A stretch of DNA of 64,000 nucleotides from Corynebacterium efficiens YS-314. GTDB lineage: Bacteria; Actinomycetota; Actinomycetes; Mycobacteriales; Mycobacteriaceae. The notes under the pieces are model-generated. The model was not told the origin of the DNA. It did no database searches and saw only the letters and a list, made by a program, of their open reading frames with translations. The stretch spans positions 372,001 through 436,000 of the forward strand of contig NC_004369.1 of the NCBI RefSeq assembly GCF_000011305.1. The letters are read 5' to 3'. The position numbers and the translations under genes were made by a program. Below are positions 1 through 12,212 of this stretch, piece by piece. Numbering within the stretch: position 1 is the first letter of the stretch; the number at the start of each line of letters is the position of its first letter.

Positions 1-143
1 GCGATGATGTCTGGGGCGACACCGTCATCGAGAAGTAGAAGTGCTTCGGCTTTGTGTTGGACAAGGCTAAATCGGGAGCGTTTGTAGCTTTTGAGGATGG
101 TGATTTCCTCGTCGGTGAGGGCAATCTTCGGGGAGGCGACCAT
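1..143 (-). pseudogene. IS630-type transposase, N-terminal part (runs off window)
   Basis: Reading leftward from an ATG at 143, the frame is open to the window edge. It encodes about 47 residues beginning MVASPKIALTDEE, followed by a helix-turn-helix-like stretch with KAEALLLLDDGV. That pattern resembles the N-terminal HTH of IS630-family transposases. The rest lies outside the window, so it is unknown whether the gene is intact. The family call is an inference from a short segment. Confidence 0.45.
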
Positions 144-192
144 GGTTCAAAAGTCAACAACCCCGGTGAAGCAGATCAGCGCTCAAACACGC

Positions 193-363
193 TTATCCGG
201 AAGCTTTTGTTTTGAGAGAGCTATATTTTCTGGCTGCAGGTTGATTATGCGCGCAGGTGCACCACTGGTTCGGTGCCACACTGGCCTTGACCTGATCAAT
301 ATGCTGGCCGCAGCCATCCCAGGTGGTCTTTCCGCAGGTGGGACATTTAACGGGGTAACACAT
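193..363 (-). CDS. Small Cys-rich (zinc-ribbon-like) protein, 56 aa
   Basis: A 56-residue protein starts at the ATG at 363, with AAGGAG about 8 bases upstream. The N-terminal half carries CPTCGKTTWDGCG and then a CTCAH segment, five cysteines spaced as in a small metal-binding ribbon. Short proteins starting MCYPV-C-x2-CGKTTW are common in actinobacteria but have no assigned function that I know of. A palindrome resembling a CsoR copper-repressor operator lies 46-61 bases upstream, so a copper- or metal-buffering role is a reasonable inference. The C-terminal 20 residues are basic and may be disordered. Confidence 0.7.
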   Translation of the reverse strand: MCYPVKCPTCGKTTWDGCGQHIDQVKASVAPNQWCTCAHNQPAARKYSSLKTKASG

Positions 364-408
364 GGGGGTCTCCTTAAAGCAGGGGGAAGGATTATTTTGC
401 CCTTCAGT

Positions 409-424
409 ATACCCCCTGGGGTAT
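409..424 (-). promoter_or_regulatory. CsoR-like operator palindrome
   Basis: ATACCCCCTGGGGTAT is an almost perfect inverted repeat with only the central pair unmatched. It matches the general form of CsoR/RicR copper operators (TACCC...GGGTA). It sits just upstream of the Cys-rich small protein gene read leftward, where a promoter would lie. Copper control is inferred, not shown. Confidence 0.55.
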
Positions 425-486
425 GTTCGTCCAAGCTGTTGTGAGTAGATTCACCCACATGCAGTCACCCACTTTACGCCGGTAGC

Positions 487-849
487 TCAAGTCCTGTCGG
501 CAGCCCTACCCGCCAGGTAGGTGGCATACATCAGGATCACTACCTCCACCGCGAGACCTGTCAGACCAGCCACGATGCCCCAGGCGCCGCCGAGCTGCCA
601 CTGCAGCACCACGGCCCCCACCACGGTCACGCCAGCCACCCACCATAACCGGCTCAGAATGGGTAACGCCGCCGCATGCCCCGCCTCCCAGGCGGCAGCC
701 GAGCGCATGGTCCGGCGCGTCCGGATCCCCACCGAGCCGTCCACCGGGAGGCGGCCCTCCGCCGCGGCGCGGGTGATCCACACGCACAGCCCGGTGAGCA
801 GCACCACGGAGAACAGCAGCGCCGCCAGTCCGACGGCCTCCTCGCTCAT
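487..849 (-). CDS. SdpI-family membrane protein
   Basis: The 120-residue protein has three hydrophobic segments (about residues 5-26, 65-85 and 88-112). Between the first and second lies GIRTRRTMRSAAAWEAGHAAA, truncated here to the recognisable core GIRTRRTM...W..GH typical of the SdpI/YfhL family. In Bacillus SdpI confers immunity to the SdpC toxin, but most family members have unknown roles. It starts 15 bases after the rmlA stop on the same strand, so it may be read with the rhamnose genes. No toxin gene is visible beside it. Confidence 0.7.
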   Translation of the reverse strand: MSEEAVGLAALLFSVVLLTGLCVWITRAAAEGRLPVDGSVGIRTRRTMRSAAAWEAGHAAALPILSRLWWVAGVTVVGAVVLQWQLGGAWGIVAGLTGLAVEVVILMYATYLAGRAADRT

Positions 850-864
850 GAGCCCGAACTTGCC

Positions 865-1731
865 CTACCGCTCGCCCGCGGCGCGCAGTAGGTAGTTGCC
901 GTACCCGGATTTCTTCAGGCTCCCACCCAGTTCCACCAGCTGCTCGGTGCTGATGAACCCGGCCCGGTGCGCTGCGACCTCAGGCGAGCCGATGATGAGG
1001 CCGGTACGTTTCTGCAGCACCTCCACATAGGCAGATGCCTCACTCATGGAGTCGATGGTGCCGGTATCCAGCCACACATCACCACGGTCTAGTCGCTGCA
1101 CGGTCAGGGCACCGGCCTGCAGGTAGGCCTCGTTGACGGAGGTGATCTCCAGCTCGCCACGCTCGGAGGGCTCAATCGACTTGGCGATCTCCACCACCCG
1201 GTTGTCATAGAAGTACAGTCCCACCACCGCGAAATTCGACTTCGGCTGCGCGGGTTTCTCCTCGATGGACACAGCACGGTTATTGGCGTCGAATTCCACC
1301 ACGCCGTAGCGCTCCGGGTCGGAGACCTCATAGGCGAAGACGATGCCGCCATCGGGATCGGAGCAGGCCTTGAGTGCGCGGCCGAGCTGGGCGCCGTCGA
1401 AGATGTTGTCGCCAAGCACCAGCGCCACATCGTCATCGCCGATGAAATCCTCGCCGATGATGAACGCCTGCGCCAGGCCATCCGGCGACGGCTGGACGGC
1501 GTAGGACAGCGAGATACCCCAGCCGGAACCATCACCGAGCAGTCGCTCGAACGCGCTGCGGTCCTCGGGTGTGGTGATGATGAGGATCTCGCGGATGCCG
1601 GCCTGGATGAGCGTGGTCAGGGGGTAGTAGACCATCGGTTTGTCATAGATCGGCATCAGCTGCTTCGAGATGCCCTTGGTGATCGGATACAGCCGCGTGC
1701 CGGATCCACCGGCGAGAATAATGCCCTTCAC
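865..1731 (-). CDS. rmlA: Glucose-1-phosphate thymidylyltransferase
   Basis: The 288-residue enzyme condenses dTTP and glucose 1-phosphate to dTDP-glucose, the first step to dTDP-L-rhamnose, which links arabinogalactan to peptidoglycan. The nucleotidyltransferase signature [11 protein letters not shown] is at residues 8-18, and later come LVLGDNIF and a conserved EEKP motif. Length is normal for RmlA. The start is a GTG one base after the rmlCD stop codon, so translation is probably coupled. It is the third gene of the leftward rmlB-rmlCD-rmlA run. Confidence 0.95.
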   Translation of the reverse strand: MKGIILAGGSGTRLYPITKGISKQLMPIYDKPMVYYPLTTLIQAGIREILIITTPEDRSAFERLLGDGSGWGISLSYAVQPSPDGLAQAFIIGEDFIGDDDVALVLGDNIFDGAQLGRALKACSDPDGGIVFAYEVSDPERYGVVEFDANNRAVSIEEKPAQPKSNFAVVGLYFYDNRVVEIAKSIEPSERGELEITSVNEAYLQAGALTVQRLDRGDVWLDTGTIDSMSEASAYVEVLQKRTGLIIGSPEVAAHRAGFISTEQLVELGGSLKKSGYGNYLLRAAGER

Positions 1732-1732
1732 G

Positions 1733-3112
1733 TTATAACTCCTCCAGGTAGTCGGCCAGCCGTGCGCGCCAATCCGGCGCGGTGAACCCCGTCGCGGTCA
1801 GTTTGCCAAGGTCCAGCCGCGAGTTCAGCGGGCGCGGGGCGGCGCCCTGCTTATCGACGAAATACTCCGCCGTACTCACTCCCGTCACCGCAGCAGGGTC
1901 ACGGAAGATCATCCGCGCCACATCCGCCCACGATGCCGGCTCCCCGGAGTTGGTGAGGTTGTATGTGCCATACGCGGCACGGGTGTCCAGCAGGTGCTTG
2001 ATGCCGGCGGCGATGTCCTGGGTGAAGCTCAGGCGACCGATCTGATCATCCACCACAGATGGGGTGATACCGCGGGCATCCAGGGATTTCATGGTGCGCA
2101 CGAAGTTGCCACCATCGCCGATCACCCAGGAGGTGCGCACCACATAGTGCTGCGGTGCGCCGGTGGCAGCCAGGTCACCGGCTGCTTTGGTCTGGCCGTA
2201 GACCCCGAGTGGGGACAACGGTGCATCTTCGGTGTACTCACCAGGTGCGGTGCCGTCGAAGACATAATCCGAGGACACATGCACCAGGGTGAGGTTGTTC
2301 TCCCGTGCCACCGCAGCGAGGTTCGCCACGGCGGTGGCGTTGACGGCCCAGGCATCCGCGCGGCCCTCACCCTCGGCCTTGTCCACCGCGGTGTAGGCGG
2401 CAGCGTTGATGATCGCGGAGTACTGCTTCCACGGGCGCGCCGAACTCAGGTCGGAGGTGATGTCCAGATCCTGCCGGCTGACGAACTCCGCATCCGGGAA
2501 CACCGCCCGCAGGGCGGTGCCCAACTGGCCACCCGCGCCCGTCACCAGAACCTTGCGGGCTGGGACGCCGGTAGCGTCGACAAGCATGGGGTGGTTTTTG
2601 TCCTTCTCGGACATCTCAGTCAGGGGGAGCGGCCACTCGATGCCGAGCGCCGGGTCGGCGAGGTTGACGTTGGAGTACTGCGCGTCGGGCGACCAGTGAT
2701 CGTTGACCAGGTAGGTGTAGAGGGTCTCATCCTCCAGCGCCTGGAAACCGTTGGCCACCCCGCGCGGGACGTAGACGCCGATATCCGGGGTAATCTCCTG
2801 CGTGACCACCGCGCCGTAGGTGGCAGACCCCTCCCGCAGATCGCACCACGCACCGAACACGCGGCCGGTGCCGACGGAGACGAACTTGTCCCACGGCTCG
2901 GCATGCAGGCCACGGGTGGTGCCAGCGGTGGCGTTGAAACTCATGTTGTTCTGCACGGGGCCGAAATCGGGCAGGCCCACAGCTAGCATTTTCTGCCGCT
3001 GCCAGTTCTCCTTGAACCAGCCGCGGTTGTCGCCGTGGACGGGGAAATCGACAATGAGCAGGCCGTCGATCGCGGTGTCGCGGACGGTTAACTCCTTATT
3101 GAATGAGGTCAT
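1733..3112 (-). CDS. rmlCD: Bifunctional dTDP-4-dehydrorhamnose 3,5-epimerase / reductase (RmlC-RmlD fusion)
   Basis: The 459-residue protein joins two enzymes. Residues 1 to about 185 form the RmlC cupin ([26 protein letters not shown]). From about 187 an RmlD short-chain reductase begins with VTGAGGQLG and continues with [10 protein letters not shown] and the YGQTKAAGD active-site Tyr/Lys. Together they convert dTDP-4-keto-6-deoxyglucose to dTDP-L-rhamnose. Most bacteria encode them separately; the fusion is established for corynebacteria. The start lies 3 bases after the rmlB stop. Confidence 0.95.
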   Translation of the reverse strand: MTSFNKELTVRDTAIDGLLIVDFPVHGDNRGWFKENWQRQKMLAVGLPDFGPVQNNMSFNATAGTTRGLHAEPWDKFVSVGTGRVFGAWCDLREGSATYGAVVTQEITPDIGVYVPRGVANGFQALEDETLYTYLVNDHWSPDAQYSNVNLADPALGIEWPLPLTEMSEKDKNHPMLVDATGVPARKVLVTGAGGQLGTALRAVFPDAEFVSRQDLDITSDLSSARPWKQYSAIINAAAYTAVDKAEGEGRADAWAVNATAVANLAAVARENNLTLVHVSSDYVFDGTAPGEYTEDAPLSPLGVYGQTKAAGDLAATGAPQHYVVRTSWVIGDGGNFVRTMKSLDARGITPSVVDDQIGRLSFTQDIAAGIKHLLDTRAAYGTYNLTNSGEPASWADVARMIFRDPAAVTGVSTAEYFVDKQGAAPRPLNSRLDLGKLTATGFTAPDWRARLADYLEEL

Positions 3113-3115
3113 GGG

Positions 3116-6075
<2,960 letters not shown>

Positions 6076-6080
<5 letters not shown>

Positions 6081-6897
6081 GATAAACGGCTACGACCCTA
6101 ACCACTACGAGAGGACCTGGAATTTTGAAATCTTCCTCAGAGAAATCGCCCCCGTATAGGGCACCCAGCGACCCATATAACTTCTCAGGTTTCATTTGTC
6201 GCCTCATTGCACGAGTCATTCCGCCCGAAAAGAATCGTTCAAGAGAATAGCTTCCACCCTCGGGTTTAAAAGTCTCAATCAGACCGAGAATCGTTTTATC
6301 ATCTTCCAGGTCATCTTCAGAGTAATTTCTCACAAGTAGGTCAGAATCTAAGAGGGCAATTATTTTGTACTCATCACCCGGTTCCTCCAGCTTTGACAAA
6401 ACGATCTTCCGGTTTGAAGTCGAATCTGGGGAAATGAAACTGGCGATCACTTGAGGAGGCATTTCTGAGGCGTGCATGATGTTGGGATCCTTAACCATCA
6501 GCTGGATGAGGGATCCCACCGTGGAACCAATCTCAGTTACCGGTGAGATCTCCCAATCACCTTCGATCTCCACCAAAGATGATTTCCGTATTGCTCCATC
6601 CCCTAGATTAGTAAGCTCATTCTCTTGGTAAAGACGGTCGATTAGTTCATTGAGGGCTGATCCTGGGTGCGCCTTGATTGTTCGCTTCTGGAAAATCTCG
6701 GCTTCAGCACCGCCTCCGATGTTTATCCCTGCGGAACCGATTCCGGCGATTGATGCCCTGCCTTCAAGTCCGCCCTTTTTATCGGTGAAGTCACGGGCAG
6801 TGACTTCTACTTCTGTATCAACTTCTATTCCCCACCGATTAGCAATGGGGGTGAGGATAGCTTTATCGATGTAAACGGGATCTCGATAGATTGTCAC
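6076..6897 (-). CDS. Hypothetical protein, 3' end altered by the IS1380 element
   Basis: The 273-residue soluble, acidic protein begins MTIYRDPVYIDKAILTPIANRWGIEV. It has a Gly-rich segment at about 45-62 (GIGSAGINIGGGAEAEIF) and no membrane segment. I do not recognise a characterised family; the N-terminal Y-x-D-x2-x-I-D-K pattern only loosely recalls DUF6414-type proteins. The TAA stop lies inside the terminal inverted repeat of the neighbouring IS element, so the natural C-terminus is probably lost. It sits in an accessory block with a NYN protein and an ATPase/nuclease pair. Confidence 0.6.
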
Positions 6898-7261
6898 GCT
6901 CTCATTCTAGAGGCGAATTCGTAGGGAAGCCGGTCTGAGACGAGAGAGAAGGAGCGGAAAATAGGCCTTTTCTCTATTAAAGAAGCTGATAGCCGATGGT
7001 TACCGTCAGCAGGAAGACGGTGCTATTGAAAAACTTTTGTCTGCATTCGGTACGGAAATGCAGTTCGCTACCTTCCTGTATTACCGTCTTAAGCTGTAGC
7101 TATTCTCAGAATTTCTGGGGTGAAATGAAGAAGGGCAAAATTGTCTGCGCAAATTGCTTTTCGTGGGAGACTATGTAGAATAATTTCATCACCCCTTGCC
7201 GTTGACCCTCCACCTATCAGGAGAGCTGCCGATGACAAGGGGTTCTATCATTTAGGGGTAA
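6898..7261. other. Intergenic region between divergent accessory genes
   Basis: This 364-base stretch must hold the promoters of the leftward unknown gene and the rightward NYN gene. Near its end an AGGAG at 7219 precedes a possible 7-codon reading frame (ATG at 7232, TAG at 7253) that stops 6 bases before the NYN start codon. It may be a leader peptide or chance. A 34-codon open stretch around 6985-7100 without a start codon looks weakly protein-like, but I cannot assign it. Confidence 0.3.
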
Positions 7262-8107
7262 ATGATGTCGGGTAAAAGCGTAGATAAATCGCGCGCAAAG
7301 AAGAACTCTCATGGATCTCGCTCGTCTCAGCAACGGGTGCGTGGTTCGGAATCAGAACGTCAAGTGCAGTTACGCCCTGTAGTCACCGCGATTCTGGTTG
7401 ATGGCGGTTTTTATCGTAGGCGGGCCAACACACTGTTCGGAAAAAAGGGGCCGGAGGACAGGGCTACCGAGCTGGTCAAATACGCCAGGCGTCACATCGC
7501 TCAGTCTCGCAGCAGTCTCTATCGAATTTTCTATTACGATTGTCCGCCCTCGGAAAAAGTTCTTTTTCATCCCCTGACACGGACACAAGTCAACCTCGCC
7601 AAATCAGAGCAATTCGAATGGACGAATGCTTTCTTCGAAGCGCTGACCCATAAGCGAAAAGTTGCATTGCGTAGAGGTGAGGAGCTCGAAACCCAGCAGG
7701 GCTACATCTTGAAGCCGGATCCATTAAAGAAGCTTCTCAACAATACTCTCACCCTGGATGAATTAACCGAGAGGGATTTCCAACTTGAGATCACTCAAAA
7801 GGGTGTGGACATGCGGATTGGGTTAGATATTGCTTCCCTAGCCGAGAGGCAAACGGTGAACCAGATCGTGATGATCACAGGTGACAGCGATTTCGTGCCC
7901 GCCGCTAAACATGCGCGTCGCGAGGGCATAGATTTCATTCTTGACCCGATGTGGGCACCCATTGCCAAAAGTCTGAGCGAACATGTTGACGGCATTCGGC
8001 AGTGTGTATTCAAGAAGCCCGAGAATGAAAAGGATCCCCTGCATATAAACCGGTTGTCAGAGGCACCTTCCAATCAACCCCGCCCTGAGGATGACGAAGA
8101 GCTTTAA
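7262..8107 (+). CDS. NYN (PIN-like) domain protein, putative ribonuclease
   Basis: The 281-residue protein has a NYN/LabA-type PIN-like fold from about residue 40 to 245. The acidic motifs are ILVDGGF at 43-49, VDMRIGLDIA at about 180-190 and ITGDSDFVPAAKHARREG at about 204-221, matching the metal-binding aspartates of NYN RNases. A basic, Ser/Arg-rich tail of about 40 residues precedes the domain. Such proteins cleave RNA in the few cases studied; the substrate here is unknown. Two consecutive ATG codons (7262 and 7265) could start it. It lies in the accessory block upstream of the ATPase/nuclease pair. Confidence 0.8.
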   Translation: MMSGKSVDKSRAKKNSHGSRSSQQRVRGSESERQVQLRPVVTAILVDGGFYRRRANTLFGKKGPEDRATELVKYARRHIAQSRSSLYRIFYYDCPPSEKVLFHPLTRTQVNLAKSEQFEWTNAFFEALTHKRKVALRRGEELETQQGYILKPDPLKKLLNNTLTLDELTERDFQLEITQKGVDMRIGLDIASLAERQTVNQIVMITGDSDFVPAAKHARREGIDFILDPMWAPIAKSLSEHVDGIRQCVFKKPENEKDPLHINRLSEAPSNQPRPEDDEEL

Positions 8108-8274
8108 TGAAAATTCATACCCTAGCGAGTAGAAGTATAAGAGCTGGATGCTCCGTATGCCGTGGGGGAGTTGTCAGTCTATGAATCACAATTCCATGTC
8201 GATTCCACCCTCTAGCATGAAATACATTGTCCTTACCTGGCCCCGTCCATATTGTGGGGCCAAGGAGGTCCACA

Positions 8275-9219
8275 ATGAACATGCAACCGAGCGAAACCAC
8301 ACCAAACTCAGGTTCCACCGCGGCTGGCACGACTCATCAGACCGCGAATCAAAACCGCCATGGTGGAGCGAATTCCACAGACACCCAGGATGACCGCGCT
8401 GATCACACCCGCCCAGCTGACACCACCGATGTTGGCTGGGCGATGCCTATTCTTACGGTCATCGTCACCGCTTTCGCCATCTTCACCGCATTCTTCGGCA
8501 GTGGCGCGATCGGTGGCACTCCGATCGCAGAGGCTGCCGGCGGGGCACTGTCAGCAGATGCCACACCATTGGCACCAGCCAGCACCGCCTTCAGCATTTG
8601 GAGTGTGATCTACGCAGGTCTTGCAGGTTATGCCATCTGGCAACTATTCCCCGCAGCCCGGCGTTCGCCCAGGCAGAAACACCTACGCCCCTGGGCGATT
8701 GTTTCTGTCGTGCTCAACTCTGTCTGGATCTGGACCGTGCAATTCGACCAAGTCTGGGCGTCCGTGCTGGTGATCACAGCCTTGCTCGTGGTCCTCATCC
8801 GCATCATGTACATCCTGGGTGGGCCGCGCACGGGGGGCTGGCCTGACCTGATTTTCACCGAGGCAACTTTCGGCTTGTACTTCGGTTGGGTGTTGGTGGC
8901 TACTTTCGCCAACCTCTTCGCTTATTTCTCCGCCGAGGGACTCGACGCTTTTACCACCATCCCGGTCGGCGTTGGCGGAATCGTCCTGGCCGGACTGATC
9001 GGCGTTGTCGCAGCCATTATCGACGGCGGCCGCATCGCCCCGGCCCTCGCCACCTCCTGGGGCCTGGCCTGGATTGCGGTGGCGCGCACCACCGGTGCCT
9101 ATGAATCCCAGGCACTTGTGATCACGGCTGCCGCAGCCTCTGCAGTTGTCCTGCTGACCGCCATTATCGCCTGGTCACTTAGGCGCTCTGCGAGCACACC
9201 CGCGGTGATGACGCAGTGA
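8275..9219 (+). CDS. TspO/MBR-family membrane protein
   Basis: The ATG at 8275 is preceded by a strong AAGGAGGT, giving 314 residues. The first 65 are hydrophilic and low in complexity (Thr, Asn, Asp-rich), then about seven hydrophobic segments follow. FSIWSVIYAGLAGYAIWQL in the second segment and NSVWIWTVQFDQVWASV in the next are typical of TspO/MBR (tryptophan-rich sensory) relatives, although classic TspO has five helices and about 160 residues. The role may be transport or tetrapyrrole-linked; this is not established for this branch. It is a single-gene unit. Confidence 0.65.
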   Translation: MNMQPSETTPNSGSTAAGTTHQTANQNRHGGANSTDTQDDRADHTRPADTTDVGWAMPILTVIVTAFAIFTAFFGSGAIGGTPIAEAAGGALSADATPLAPASTAFSIWSVIYAGLAGYAIWQLFPAARRSPRQKHLRPWAIVSVVLNSVWIWTVQFDQVWASVLVITALLVVLIRIMYILGGPRTGGWPDLIFTEATFGLYFGWVLVATFANLFAYFSAEGLDAFTTIPVGVGGIVLAGLIGVVAAIIDGGRIAPALATSWGLAWIAVARTTGAYESQALVITAAAASAVVLLTAIIAWSLRRSASTPAVMTQ

Positions 9220-9306
9220 GTGCCGTGCTCAGCGGAGTGGAAGGATCCCTTCGGTTAGCGGGTGGTATACCCTGTTTCGTTTTCTCACTATCCGTAGGAT
9301 GACACC

Positions 9307-10356
9307 ATGCCTACCTATCCAATCTCGCGGATCCGAGCGAAGTCTTTTGGCCCGTTCAAAGACATAGACGTTGAGTTGACTGATGGCCTCAATGTAATTG
9401 TCGGTGATAATGCAACAGGGAAATCCCAACTTCTCAAGTTGATGTATTCCTGCACAAAGGCCGTAAAGGATTCGGAGACCCTCACTAAGCGTGATCTAAG
9501 CGGGGGTATAGCGTCGAAACTTATTGGTGTCTTTCGTCCCCAACGTTTGGGCCGTCTTACCCGTCGTACCCAAGGAAGAGCAAAGGCAGAAGTATCCCTC
9601 AAGTATGCGGGTATTGCTGATCCTCTTGAGTTTTCCTTCTCATCCCCATCTTCCCGTGAAGTGACGATCGGAAAAATGCCAGACCGTCCTCTGACGGATG
9701 AGCCGGTTCTGCTTCCCACCCACGAGCTTCTGACCCTCGCCAGTAGTTTCCTGGGTTTGTACAGCACCTACGACACCGGATTTGAAGAAACCTGGAAGGA
9801 CACCACGGAGCTCTTACTGCGTCCCGCGCTTCTCGGGCCACGTGGAAATCAGGCGAATGCGATGCTTGAGCCTTTCTCCAATCTCCTCCAAGGGGGAACC
9901 GTGGTTGAGGAAGGGGGGGAGTTCTACTTGAAACAACCAGGAGTCGGCACTATCGAAGCCCCGCTTCTTGCCGAGGGGCACCGAAAACTGGCGATGCTTG
10001 TGCGCCTCATCTCCAATGGCGTCCTCCTTGAGGGGGGCTACCTATTCTGGGACGAACCGGAGGCCAATTTGAATCCTGCATCCCAGCGAGCCATAGCGCA
10101 CGCCCTGGTGCATCTTGCCAACCATGGAACACAGATTGTGGTGGCGACCCACAGTATGTTCCTACTTCGTGAGATTCAGATGAGCAGTGAGAAGATCAGC
10201 CCACGGTTCATCGGCTTGAACCGGCAGCAGGATAGCGAACAACCGATGGCTGCAGCGCAAGTGGTGGCCCAGACGAGCGACGATCTCGACGATTTGGATT
10301 ACGTCGCTGCTTTGGAGGCTGAGGTTGAGCAGGCCAATCGGTACCTGGGGTGGTAG
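9307..10356 (+). CDS. ABC-type AAA ATPase (AAA_21/OLD-like), putative defence ATPase
   Basis: The 349-residue soluble ATPase starts at ATG 9307. Walker A GDNATGKS is at residues 33-40, a signature-like LAEGHRKLAML at about 222, Walker B YLFWDEPEANLNP at about 245-257, and the switch histidine in ATHS at about 281. This is the compact ABC-ATPase layout seen in SMC/OLD-like defence ATPases (PtuA of Septu, AriA of PARIS are comparators), without a TOPRIM or coiled-coil insert. The following gene begins 5 bases after the stop and encodes a putative nuclease, so the two probably work together. Confidence 0.85.
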   Translation: MPTYPISRIRAKSFGPFKDIDVELTDGLNVIVGDNATGKSQLLKLMYSCTKAVKDSETLTKRDLSGGIASKLIGVFRPQRLGRLTRRTQGRAKAEVSLKYAGIADPLEFSFSSPSSREVTIGKMPDRPLTDEPVLLPTHELLTLASSFLGLYSTYDTGFEETWKDTTELLLRPALLGPRGNQANAMLEPFSNLLQGGTVVEEGGEFYLKQPGVGTIEAPLLAEGHRKLAMLVRLISNGVLLEGGYLFWDEPEANLNPASQRAIAHALVHLANHGTQIVVATHSMFLLREIQMSSEKISPRFIGLNRQQDSEQPMAAAQVVAQTSDDLDDLDYVAALEAEVEQANRYLGW

Positions 10357-10361
10357 ATCTA

Positions 10362-10913
10362 ATGTCTCAACCGAAAAATATCCTGAACGTGGACGGTACC
10401 ATTTTTGAATTCCCGAAACACTGGCGTGTTTCGATATTCGACGAGTGGGAGCAATTCAAGAGACCAGCAAGCGAGCTGCATCTCAAAGGATGTGACATCG
10501 TTGCTTTTGATGGCGAGACCTTGTGGCTGATTGAAGTCAAGGACTACACCTACCTTGATGCATCGATTCCGAAAGACCTGACTCAGATTGTGGGGCAGAA
10601 AGCGGCCGGAACAATGGCGCTGTTGTATGCTCTTGAACGCCGGGAAGCCGAGAGCCACGCGGTTGAATTTGCCAGGGCATGCTCCCAGACAACACGAATC
10701 AACCTCGTTCTTCATATCGAGGTTAAAGACGGCGGACGGAAAGAACACGTTCCCACTCTTCTCGCTCCCTTCAAGAACAAGCTGAGCAGCGTGGGCAGGA
10801 GCCTGGGTTTGGCTAAATCCCTGATTTCCTCCAGTGCTGTATCTTCCTCGAACATCCCATGGGATGCCCGTAGAGACCCACAAACGCGAGGTCTCCATTC
10901 AGATCGACGTTAA
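10362..10913 (+). CDS. PD-(D/E)XK-like nuclease paired with the ATPase
   Basis: The 183-residue protein has a clear PD-(D/E)XK core: Asp in GCDIVAF (about residue 44), then LWLIEVKDY carrying E-x-K at 58-60, then GQKAAGTMALLYAL as the usual following helix. The ATG at 10362 is preferred over an in-frame GTG at 10350 because GGGGTGG precedes it at suitable spacing. The ATPase stop is 5 bases upstream. The C-terminal 30 residues are Ser/Arg-rich and look disordered. No fully matching named family is known to me, so the nuclease role is inferred from the motif. Confidence 0.75.
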   Translation: MSQPKNILNVDGTIFEFPKHWRVSIFDEWEQFKRPASELHLKGCDIVAFDGETLWLIEVKDYTYLDASIPKDLTQIVGQKAAGTMALLYALERREAESHAVEFARACSQTTRINLVLHIEVKDGGRKEHVPTLLAPFKNKLSSVGRSLGLAKSLISSSAVSSSNIPWDARRDPQTRGLHSDRR

Positions 10914-10943
10914 TCAGATCCGATGAAGAGCCTCAACCGACGC

Positions 10944-12212
10944 TCAAATTAACGATTCTGGGGCGCTCAAACCCCCCACCCCCACCACCGGCGCGTTCTT
11001 CCCGAACAGCGCCACCAAGTGCACAACCAGGCCCACCAGCGGGCCAACAATCAACGCCAGCGCAGCGGCCGTCGCCAGCTCCCACGGCCCCATGAGAATG
11101 CCCACGGCAACGACCGTCGCCACGACCCAGCCGGCCAGGTACAGGCCGTGCCGATCGTAGGCGATCGTCGCGCAGCCGGTCACCATCAGGGTCGCGGTCG
11201 TGGTCGCGCCCAGCGTCAGCGCCGCCAGCAGACTGCCCGGCACGGCGAAGATCTCCTGGCGCAGGATCAACTCAAACAGCCACGGCCCGATCAGCCGCGC
11301 CAGCCCGGAGCCGACCAGACCCACAGCCCACACGATCGCCAGCGGTCCCGCAAGCGCTGCCCACGGCGAGCGACCCTCCTGAACAAAGCGCACAAACCGC
11401 ACAATGATCGCCGACTGGAACTGCTGCAGCGGCACCAACAGTGGAGCGCGCGTCAGCGTCACTGCATAGATCACGGCCGCAGCCGTCACAGCTTGCCCGG
11501 TAGTATCCGGGTTGGTGAGTTTCACGAGCGTCGGAAAGCCTGTGATCAGCACGGCCGTCGAGCCGGATGCCGCCATCGCGGTGAGTGCCTGGCGCAGAAA
11601 CACCCGCCCCGACACATCCGTCACGGCCCCTAACGCCGAACGCGCCGAGCGTGACAGCCCCACGATCACCATCCACGACACCGCACCCACCACGGTGATG
11701 AACAGGAACGCCAGCAGCTGGAATCCCAGCAGCCACGCCACCACGGCCAGAATCATGCGTACGCCGGTGTCCAGGGAGATCAGTGCGGCGTACTGCTTCC
11801 ACAGCTGGCACCCGGACAGGATACCGGCCACGGTCGCCTGCACCGCGTAGCTGCCTAAGCCCACGGCAAGCATGCCGACGCCGATGCCCTGGTGCTCGCT
11901 CAGCAGCCGTCCGATCCATAAGGGAGCGGTCAGCCCGAGCACCACCGCGGTCACCGCGGCGGCCCCCAGCGAAAACACAATCGGCCGGACAGCAACACCA
12001 GAACCAGAACCAGCACCCCGCGCCGCCGACACCGCCCTCGTCGTCTCCTGGGTCAGCCCCGTCAGCACACCGGTGCCCGCGAAGAACAGCCCCCAGTAGG
12101 CGGTGAACTCCTCGGTCAGTGTGCCGGAGGAGCCGAGCGCCCAGGCGGCGATGATGATGACCACAAAACCGGAGATGCCGGCGATGATGGTGGCCAGGGT
12201 CAGGTATCTCAT
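10944..12212 (-). CDS. Polytopic membrane protein, flippase-like (polysaccharide biosynthesis type)
   Basis: The 422-residue protein is almost entirely hydrophobic, with about twelve membrane segments and short loops. The N-terminus (IIAGISGFVVIIIAAWALGSSG..TEEFTAYWGLFFAGTGVLTGLTQE) resembles Wzx/MATE-like polysaccharide exporters of the MOP superfamily. The substrate is unknown. Its start overlaps the stop of the upstream M1 peptidase gene by 4 bases, so the pair is translationally coupled. It is convergent with the ATPase/nuclease pair, 30 bases away. Confidence 0.6.
   Translation of the reverse strand: MRYLTLATIIAGISGFVVIIIAAWALGSSGTLTEEFTAYWGLFFAGTGVLTGLTQETTRAVSAARGAGSGSGVAVRPIVFSLGAAAVTAVVLGLTAPLWIGRLLSEHQGIGVGMLAVGLGSYAVQATVAGILSGCQLWKQYAALISLDTGVRMILAVVAWLLGFQLLAFLFITVVGAVSWMVIVGLSRSARSALGAVTDVSGRVFLRQALTAMAASGSTAVLITGFPTLVKLTNPDTTGQAVTAAAVIYAVTLTRAPLLVPLQQFQSAIIVRFVRFVQEGRSPWAALAGPLAIVWAVGLVGSGLARLIGPWLFELILRQEIFAVPGSLLAALTLGATTTATLMVTGCATIAYDRHGLYLAGWVVATVVAVGILMGPWELATAAALALIVGPLVGLVVHLVALFGKNAPVVGVGGLSAPESLI

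Noticed and set aside
6985-7100. Open stretch reading LIADGYRQQEDGAIEKLLSA
   Set aside because: It looks protein-like but has no start codon and an upstream stop; it may be a gene remnant or chance, so it is not called.
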